Source of the DNA: Agrocybe praecox
Taxonomy: Eukaryota > Basidiomycota > Agaricomycetes > Agaricales > Agrocybaceae
NCBI GenBank assembly: GCA_964017145.1
Contig: CAXHKQ010000341.1
Location: 1-19,581 of the forward strand
DNA length: 19,581 nt
Direction of reading: 5' to 3'
This document shows positions 9,338 through 15,661 of the stretch, piece by piece. Each line of letters begins with the position of its first letter. The stretch's first letter is position 1. The notes under the pieces are model-generated. The model was not told the origin of the DNA. It was given only the letters and a program-made list of their open reading frames with translations, and searched no databases. Both the position numbers and the translations under genes were made by a program.

Positions 9338-9693
9338 CAGCGGTCCTACAACATCTCGATCACCTTCAAAAATAATTTGACGCTAACCCTTGCAAAATGC
9401 GTTTTTTCGCGATTGATACTGCCTCATTCTTTCCCTGGCGCTAACATTTTCATTCGAGAAATACAAAATATACGCTAAGGGTCAAATAAACTCAAAACCA
9501 AAGATGGGACCAAATAATTGGCTTGGCTTATGGCTTTTTGGTACATTTGGTCAATTGAGAGTTTTTGTGTTTTTGCGGCACTCTCTCCGCAAAGAGCTCT
9601 CCCATAACCAAAAACGTATGCATAATAACCTCAGGGTATCAGCAATCTCCAGAGTCCATCCTTCACGAATTCCGAAATTATTTGGTGGGGTTA
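9338..9693. repeat. Dispersed repeat, copy A
   Basis: This copy shares an ordered series of matching blocks, in direct orientation, with 15213-15555: CAGCGGTCC, ACATCTCGATCACCTTCAAA, GATACTGCCTCATTCTTT, CCAAAAACGTATGC, CTCAGGGTAT and CGAATTCCGAAAT. The copies have diverged by substitutions and small indels. The family is unclassified; I see no inverted ends or target duplication. It is probably a fragment of a larger mobile element. Confidence 0.8.
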
Positions 9694-9950
9694 TTGTTTT
9701 TTTGTCAGGAACTGCAAAATTTAGGCGTCCACTGCGCGCATCGTCTTCGGGTCCCAAATGGAAGGTATAGAATAGTATACAAAATTGTTAAATTTAATTT
9801 CGGCTAGGGCAGACCCCAGATAACAATTTCTCAAGACATGTTTTGTGACTCTAGCGGCCCTTCAACTTTTAGATATCAGTGCTTCAATACGTCTTCAAAT
9901 ACTTTCTTCACCATATGTTTAGAAATGTCGAACCGCAAGTTACAATTAAG

Positions 9951-10779
9951 CAGAGCATGGAACTACTTTATTAAAAAGTAATTAGTAAGTAATTAATACT
10001 TTTTTTTTTACTTTAAGTACTTACTAATTACTTTTCTCTGAAAAGTAATTAATACTTTCAAATACTAATTACTTTATTTGTAATTCAATTTTTACTAAAT
10101 AGTAATTACTTTTTTTCTAATTAATACTTTTTTTCTACTAAATACTTTTTTTTTACTAAATACTTTTTTTTACTAAATACTTTTTTTTACTTATTATTCA
10201 CTCTACTTAATACTTTGTGTGTTTATTCAAGTAGATGGAAATTATTGTGGATATTATTCAACGAAGTGCAAATCTACTGCGCCAAATAATTATAAGATAT
10301 GGCCCATAAACGGAGGACCATGCGAGCACATTCCTCTTTGTCGCGAACAGGCAGTCATAACGCATAGACCGTATGATCACGTCTTGCATAATATCTCGCA
10401 GTACGTAATGCAGATGTTGAGCGGAGGACCAACGCCCGTACTTGTGAGCGCATTTGTTCTCTGGCGACCAGGCAGACATATCGTATAGAAAGCACGCAAC
10501 AATGTTTAAAACACGGGACAGCATTGCGCAGCACGTTGCATGCGCGAAATCATGGGTCCAAGCATCAATCACAGTCCCCCCATCGTTCTACCAAAAGTAA
10601 TTAAAAAATAGTTAATAATTAAAAGTATTAATTAGTTTTTCGAGTAATTAATACTTTTTCGACTAATTACTTTTTTTTACAAAAAATAATAATAATTACT
10701 TTAATTTCTTAATTACTTTTTTTCAGAATATAATTAGTATTTACTAATTACTTTTTAATTTGTACTTTGCCATGCTCTG
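9951..10779. mobile_element. Non-autonomous hAT element (829 bp)
   Basis: The termini CAGAGCATGG (9951) and CCATGCTCTG without its first C (GCCATGCTCTG, ending 10779) are inverted. They are flanked by the identical 8-bp direct repeat CAATTAAG (9943-9950 and 10780-10787), the hallmark of a hAT insertion. Just inside each end are long AT-rich zones packed with AGTAATTA/TAATTACTTTT motifs in inverted orientation (9970-10215 and 10590-10760). Subterminal motif arrays of this kind are typical transposase-binding regions. The centre (about 10225-10585) has higher GC and two diverged direct repeats. ORFs of 89 and 104 codons overlap there on opposite strands and resemble no transposase. Confidence 0.92.
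10311..10545. repeat. Two diverged ~110-bp direct repeats inside the hAT element
   Basis: The unit starting GCGGAGGACCA near 10310 recurs at about 10420 as GCGGAGGACCAACGCC. Both units go on to share a GCGA-CAGGCAG core (CGAACAGGCAG / CGACCAGGCAG), then CAT-x-CG-TATAGA, and finally GCAG-x-ACGT-x-ATGC. The units lie head to tail. Confidence 0.6.
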
Positions 10780-11293
10780 CAATTAAGGCAAACTTCTTCC
10801 AAACTAATGACAATACGAGTATAAGATTTTGTTTGGCTGGCTGAAAGATGACTATGATCAACAATAAATTTGGTCTTCATCAAAAATGCTTGTCCTTCCC
10901 TATTTCTCCCGATACTTTTCAGCCCATGTAGTAAATACTAGATTTAGATGATCTCAGTTCATCTAGATCCTATGGTAGAGATGAGATGTCTCTTGAGCAT
11001 CTAAATAGAATTCGTTTGCCGTTATTCGGTCTTTTGATCATCCTTAAGACATCTTACGACATTCCCAGGGACATCTTTGCATATCTTTGCATATTATGGA
11101 TGATCTCAAGATGTATTGTTGGATCGCTATTGTCCGTTGGGTGATTTGTACATTAGGAATTGCATACAATTTCACAGGATTGACTAGTGGAAGTAGAACA
11201 TTACGAACATTTTTCATACTTCATTTTTACTGACATTTGATTATTCTATTGGAAACGTAATAATACCCACACTCACATATTTCTATCTTCCAG

Positions 11294-11894
11294 GCTCGTC
11301 GTCAGCTCCCGCGACCCCGTCATCCGCTCCGGTGCCGGCACCACTCACCTGCCCAACGCCATCGCCATCGCGCGCAATCCGCGCGAATTCCCCCTCAACA
11401 CCGTCCAAACCATTGCCGCCAACGCCGCCCCTCAAACCCACCACCGCCAGACCAACAATAACAACAATCACGCGTGGCAACCGCACGCCCGTCTCGCCTA
11501 CATCGAGCACCAGCTGCGGCTCAGCGAGTCCGTCGGCACCGCCGCCGAACTGGAGCACTGGTACGTCCGGCTGGGCTCGCATCTGGCCGATCACGGTCCG
11601 GAGCGCCGCCTGCGGCTGCTGCTCGACGAACTGATGGGCGTGCCGCCGGCGCTGCGGAATGGCGGCGGCAGCGGCGGCGCCAGCGAAGCCAAACGCGCAC
11701 GATTGGAGCCGGAGCCGGATCGGTATTTGGGTCTGGTGCGCTCGAAGCTGTTGCAGATCGTGCTGGATCGGCTGCAGAGCGCTCCGCGATGGCAGCGCAT
11801 TTTCATGGAGTACAGTGAGCAGCTGATCGAGAGGCAGGCGGATGCTGCGCAGGGCGATGAGGAGCCCATGGAGATGGCGAAGCCGGTTGTCTAA
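11294..11894 (+). CDS. Hira: HIRA last exon: C-terminal end of Hira domain and tail
   Basis: The exon is joined in phase 2 (TG|G gives Trp), then reads LVVSSRDPVIRSGAG. It includes an Asn/His-rich insert (QTHHRQTNNNNNHAW). The conserved end follows: ARLAYIEHQLRLSESVGTAA, EHWYVRLGSHLADHG, RLRLLLDELMG, SKLLQIVLDRLQSAPRWQRI, and FMEYSEQLIERQ. These match the helical C-terminus of animal HIRA (YLE-Q-x-x-AL, HW-x-x-YAR-L, LL-x-x-LLP-I). A Gly/Ser/Ala linker interrupts the helices and there is a short acidic tail (GDEEPMEMAKPVV). The stop TAA is at 11892-11894. With one C removed at 4077-4081, the HIRA exons in this window give 817 codons. No clear AATAAA lies in the next 200 bases. Confidence 0.92.
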
Positions 11895-12270
11895 GGATGA
11901 GCCAGCTGGCTGGCTGGCTGGCTCTGGAACGTATTCCGCGAAGTTTCGATGTGTGATTGAATGTGTTCGTCGTCGTGTACTGGCTGACTCACCGCCCAGA
12001 GTGAGCAAAGTATACGCTATGTATTGTACATATACTATTTAAGGTTAAACACTAGAGCACACTGAACATGAGAAGAAAGCACTATAATATTATATTCACG
12101 TTCAACACGGCAACGTAGTGCAAAAAACATGTAATTTATTTCGGTAAATGCGATAACATTTGGAATGTTGGAGTTCAGTGTTCATATTGATGTTCAAAAT
12201 TCATTCAGAAAAATATAACGCACATAAAATTGAATTAATTTAATTATGGTCTGATTTCAATTATGTTTAT
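11895..12270. other. HIRA 3' flank / probable 3' UTR
   Basis: A short GCTG tandem run (about 11902-11925) follows the stop, then ordinary AT-rich sequence. I see no canonical AATAAA near the stop, so the transcript end cannot be placed. Confidence 0.5.
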
Positions 12271-12280
12271 TTTGTTAACT

Positions 12281-12660
12281 TTTTAGATAATTATTAAGTG
12301 GAAGCTGGCACTACAAATTCGGTTCCGTTTCCGTTTCAATTGGACAGACCTTGATTGAAATATCTAAATGTCCGGAAATTGGCGATTTGGTTATATACGA
12401 TTTTTAGCACATACGCAAATAATACAATATTCAAACTTATATACGATTTTTGTACGGTCAAATCGTACATTTATTTTACAAACTGGTCGTTAAGTTTTCA
12501 ATTTAATTCAATTTGTTCTCCATGGAACGTTTGGTGGCAATTCTTTCAACTGTTTAGATAGTTATAATGTGGAAGATGGTCCTACAAATTTCGTTCCGTT
12601 TAAATGTATGACATGAAAAAATAACAGACAAATCGGACAGAAATTCATTGAACAATCGAA
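12281..12660. repeat. Diverged tandem duplication (~270-bp period)
   Basis: The blocks TTTAGATAATTATTAAGTGG, TACAAATTCGGTTCCGTTT and CAATTGGACAGACCTTGATT around 12281-12358 reappear in order around 12551-12655 as TTTAGATAGTTATAATGTGG, TACAAATTTCGTTCCGTTT and AAATCGGACAGAAATTCATT. The sequence between them (12360-12550) has no recognisable feature. Confidence 0.6.
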
Positions 12661-12859
12661 ATTTGATTCCTGCATGACAAATTTGACTATGAATTCTATT
12701 TATGCAAGTAACTTGATGTTGACTTTATCTATATAGATAAGGAAATAAAAGCACATCGTTCAAGATTGATGTATGTTGTTCGGAACGATTCTCTTGCAAA
12801 GCGATTAGAATTCTTGATCGGGAATATTTTATTATTTGCGGATATGCTAAAAATCGAAT

Positions 12860-13052
12860 CTGTTTGTTTGTTTGTAATGCATGGCCGGCTAAACGGCTCA
12901 ACCGATTGGGCTGAAAATTTGAGAGTGTGTTCAGGTCGACCCTGAGCGTGTTTGTGCCATAAATTTGTTTTTGTAATTGCATCGGTACCCACCGGGCGAG
13001 CGAAGCGAGCTCTGAAAAGCCCGCCGCAGGCGCTAGCGGCGCAGCCGCTAGT
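12860..13052 (+). mobile_element. Possible Helitron-like 3' terminus
   Basis: A TTTG tandem run leads into GGCTCAACCGATTGGGCTGA, then a GC-rich end with GCGAGCGAAGCGAGC. It finishes with a perfect hairpin at 13033-13051, stem CTAGCGGC / GCCGCTAG with loop GCA, and then T. Insect Helitrons often end with a GC-rich hairpin and CTAG before a T. The layout resembles this, but the hairpin and the CTAG overlap here rather than lying about 10 bp apart, and no 5' end was found. Confidence 0.4.
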
Positions 13053-13872
13053 CAAGAAATAAAAATAAAAAAATGGATTTTCGGATGGCCTTCGGCGATA
13101 TTGGCGTATGTTGTATTTTTCGACATGTTTTCAGAAAATTGTCTATATCTCATATTCGAATTTTCGTAGACCGATATTCCGCATATGAAATAAAAGCTTA
13201 TTGAAAATTCTACAATTCATGTTGACATTGTATTGGGCTCATGTTTACAGATCCAGAGTTATCATGCATCAAAAGTGCAAAAAGTTCAAAAAAGTGCAAG
13301 AAATATGAAAATAAAAACACGAATATTTTGTTTGTTAAAAATACGAAAAGTCCCTGAATGTAATTTCACTTGTTCGAATTGATAGAATTGATAGAATTGC
13401 AGAATTGTAGACATTTTTGAGTTGCTCAAAAAAATATACTACAGTTTTGGTCTGCGTGCTATTATATTGTAGAAGTTAAATTGAAGACGTTTTCCTGAGT
13501 TGGTCTAAAATGATACAATTTCTACTTTGTTTATATGTCACAACACCTACAATAAGCCCTACAAAAATTTAACTCGACAGCTTTGAAGTTGTGTAAGATT
13601 TCAAGCTACCGGATCAGAGTAATAACATTTCGGGATTTTCCGTATTTTCAACATAAAAGTGGTTCGCGTGACTATATTTTCAACATTTTTCACTTTTTTT
13701 TATCTTTTTTCACTTTTGATGCATGTAACTCTGAAATTATGAACATGAGTCCAACACAATGTCAACATGAATTGTAGCATTTTCTATAAGCTTTCATTTC
13801 ATATGCGAAATATCGGTCTACGATATTTCGAATATGAGATAAAGACTATTTTCTGAGGACATGTCGAAAAAT

Positions 13873-15001
13873 CCCGGACAACAAGCCAAGAGAAATCCTG
13901 CTGTTTTGAGCTGAATGTTAGGTTTAGTATAATCGAGGTCCTGTGTTCGCTGCGTCCACGCAAGGCATAGCACATGTGTACATGGAGTATTCACTGTACT
14001 TTTTAAATATGTACGTTGAGAACACGTCCCGTGCACATAGAATGCATAAGCTGCGCTAAATAACAAACAATTATGTGTGTGTGGCATACTGTTTGTGATT
14101 CACGATCACAGCAAACAACGCGGAAAACCAAATTGTCCGTAAACAATCAAAACACTTCAGAATAGCAGCAGCGCATTGCGCATTCAGCAGGACGCCGATA
14201 AAAGCATCTGCAACAGCAGCACGGGCAGCAGCTAGAATTCCGGCCTATGTGCTACAGATTCCTAGCAAGTGGAAGGAAGTCTTCGACTGTTCGGTGGCCT
14301 GAGCTTGAGTGAGTTACCGCAATTTTTTTCCAATCGACAGCACAACAACATCCTACAATATTCTACAATGCTCTTCCAGCCCTTCGAAAAGGTGTCGCCG
14401 GACATGCTGGCCACTGGCGTTGATTGTGGCACAGGTGGCACAGGTGCGCTACCGCGAAAAGGCGTTCTGTACATGAAAGTGCTGTCGCGACCCTCTCAGA
14501 GGGCTGCAGCTGAAGATGGCCAGCCGAGAAGTCCAAGACGTTCAATCTGGCGCATCAGCATGTCGGGATTGAGCAGCCAGTGACATTTGTGAATATTTCT
14601 GGCGAGTGTTGAAGCTTTGGGATAATAAACTACCTTACGTCATAATATACCTAGAAAATTGCATTATTGTAGTTCGTCCATCAACTCAAGGACGCACCAT
14701 TTTTTTTGGGAGAAGGGAGGGAAGGGAAGGAGGTTTATTCAGTTCAGTTCATGTACGCCTCGTGCACGCCTGGTGCACGCCACGCGTTTTCTTCGTGCAT
14801 TATGTGCACTCTATATGTCACATGCTGTGTACGAGGAGTGCACATACGTCTAATCGTACGATTAAATTTCTACCGAGAGAAATTGTGGCCGTTTTAAGTA
14901 CATCAGGTATACTATGCGTACATATTTAGAGCATCACTTCAATTAGTTTAGGCTAAGATGTGCTCATGTCGCGCACATAGAGCGAAGTCTTGTTGTCCGG
15001 G
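13873..15001. mobile_element. Nested DNA transposon with perfect 13-bp TIRs and AT duplication
   Basis: CCCGGACAACAAG (13873-13885) and CTTGTTGTCCGGG (14989-15001) are perfect inverted ends. AT lies on both sides (13871-13872, 15002-15003). The intact left arm of the host foldback shows the unoccupied site as GAAAAATACAAC, so the insertion duplicated just AT. Regions near both ends repeat GTGCAC/GTAC-type motifs. A 2-bp AT duplication is unusual among insect cut-and-paste elements; ISL2EU-type elements are one group I recall with it. No transposase is visible. The middle carries a GC-richer, transcript-like segment (14100-14630). Confidence 0.8.
14269..14583 (+). other. Unassigned 104-codon ORF inside nested transposon
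   Basis: The stretch 14100-14630 has CAG-rich, GC-richer sequence unlike the flanks. It contains an ORF of 104 codons ending TGA at 14581-14583 and an AATAAA at 14624-14629. The product shows a Gly-rich patch (ATGVDCGTGGTGALPRKG) and a basic tail, and matches no family I know. Another frame is also open over part of it (a segment reading KSKTFNLAHQHVGIEQPVTF), so a decayed gene fragment captured by the transposon is as plausible as a real small gene. Confidence 0.25.
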
Positions 15002-15035
15002 ATACAACTTACGCCAATATCGCCGAAGGCCATCC

Positions 15036-15212
15036 AAAAACCAAATTTTGTATTTTGGATTCTTGATTAGGAAATAAAAGCACATTAAAAAATCGAAGGA
15101 GGGATTATAATTTTGTCTCATATTTGTTACGTAGTGTTATCGGAAGAAATAGAGAAGGACCAAGATTTTTGATAAAATTGTTTTTTTTTCCTCTAGTTAG
15201 TTTTAGCTTGAC
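15036..15212. other. Intergenic spacer with direct-repeat match
   Basis: The 17-mer AGGAAATAAAAGCACAT at 15069-15085 is also at 12740-12756 in the same orientation, on the other side of the Helitron-like and foldback block. Otherwise the spacer shows only T-rich AT sequence. Confidence 0.5.
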
Positions 15213-15555
15213 TCAGCGGTCCAACAATACAACATCTCGATCACCTTCAAAAAGTCTTCGCCGCTAACAAAATGCTTTCAAAATGCACTTTTTCTCGATT
15301 GATACTTTGATACTGCCTCATTCTTTTCCTGGAGCTATCATTTTCATTTGGGAAGTAAAAAATTGTCGCTGAGGGCAAAATACGCACAATACCTTACAAT
15401 TCATAGTCGATTTGGTCGATTGTGAGCATGACCAAAAACGTATGCCCGATATGTTTTTTTTTTAATATATAATCTCAGGGTATACGCAATCTTTCAAGGT
15501 ATACGCAAGGTTCCATCCTTTGCGAATTCCGAAATAATTTGGTTGACTTATTGAT
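15213..15555. repeat. Dispersed repeat, copy B
   Basis: This is the second copy of the repeat at 9338-9693, in the same orientation, with the same order of conserved blocks and several indels, including a T9 run and a duplicated GGTATACGCAA segment. It lies just downstream of the UTP25 stop codon, so it may fall in or near that gene's 3' UTR. Confidence 0.8.
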
Positions 15556-15661
15556 GATCTAGCCCAACATTCCCAACATTCGAATAAACAAGTCGACACC
15601 TTCATCATTTCGTAAATTCAAAACTCCGCACATCCGCACTCTCTCTCCCTCCTCCTCCACT

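Larger units (their letters stand above)
8736..11293 (+). other. HIRA intron 4 (about 2.6 kb, phase 2)
   Basis: The intron runs from GTGAGT to an acceptor ending CTATCTTCCAG. It contains a copy of a dispersed repeat (9338-9693) and a complete non-autonomous hAT element (9951-10779). In 8740-9335 and 10790-11290 I see no gene, only AT-rich sequence. Confidence 0.88.
13083..15035. mobile_element. Foldback element interrupted by another transposon
   Basis: The left arm (13083 to about 13368) begins GGATGGCCTTCGGCGATATT. Its inverted counterpart is split in two: about 13615-13872 pairs with the inner arm, and 15002-15035 pairs with the outer end. The arms match over about 280 bp, with blocks such as CTCATATTCGAA, GTAGACCGATATT, ACAATTCATGTTGACATTGT and GATGCATCAAAAGTG or close variants. 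The split is caused by the insertion at 13873-15001. Without the insert the element would be about 0.8 kb. I saw no coding region. The outermost bases and target duplication are unclear. Confidence 0.85.

Noticed and set aside
9504..9770. 88-codon ORF in HIRA intron 4
   Set aside because: It overlaps the dispersed repeat, and copy B has no corresponding open frame.
9970..10215. Regular AGTAATTA/TACTTTTTTT units suggesting a CRISPR-like or satellite array
   Set aside because: Spacing is irregular with no distinct spacers, and the array is bounded by the hAT ends, so it is the subterminal region of that element.
10219..10572. ORFs of 89 and 104 codons on opposite strands in the hAT element
   Set aside because: They overlap each other and the internal direct repeats, are short and match no transposase domain.
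11283..12008. 241-codon ORF on the - strand opposite the last HIRA exon
   Set aside because: It is an antisense shadow of the GC-rich HIRA exon with no recognisable domain.
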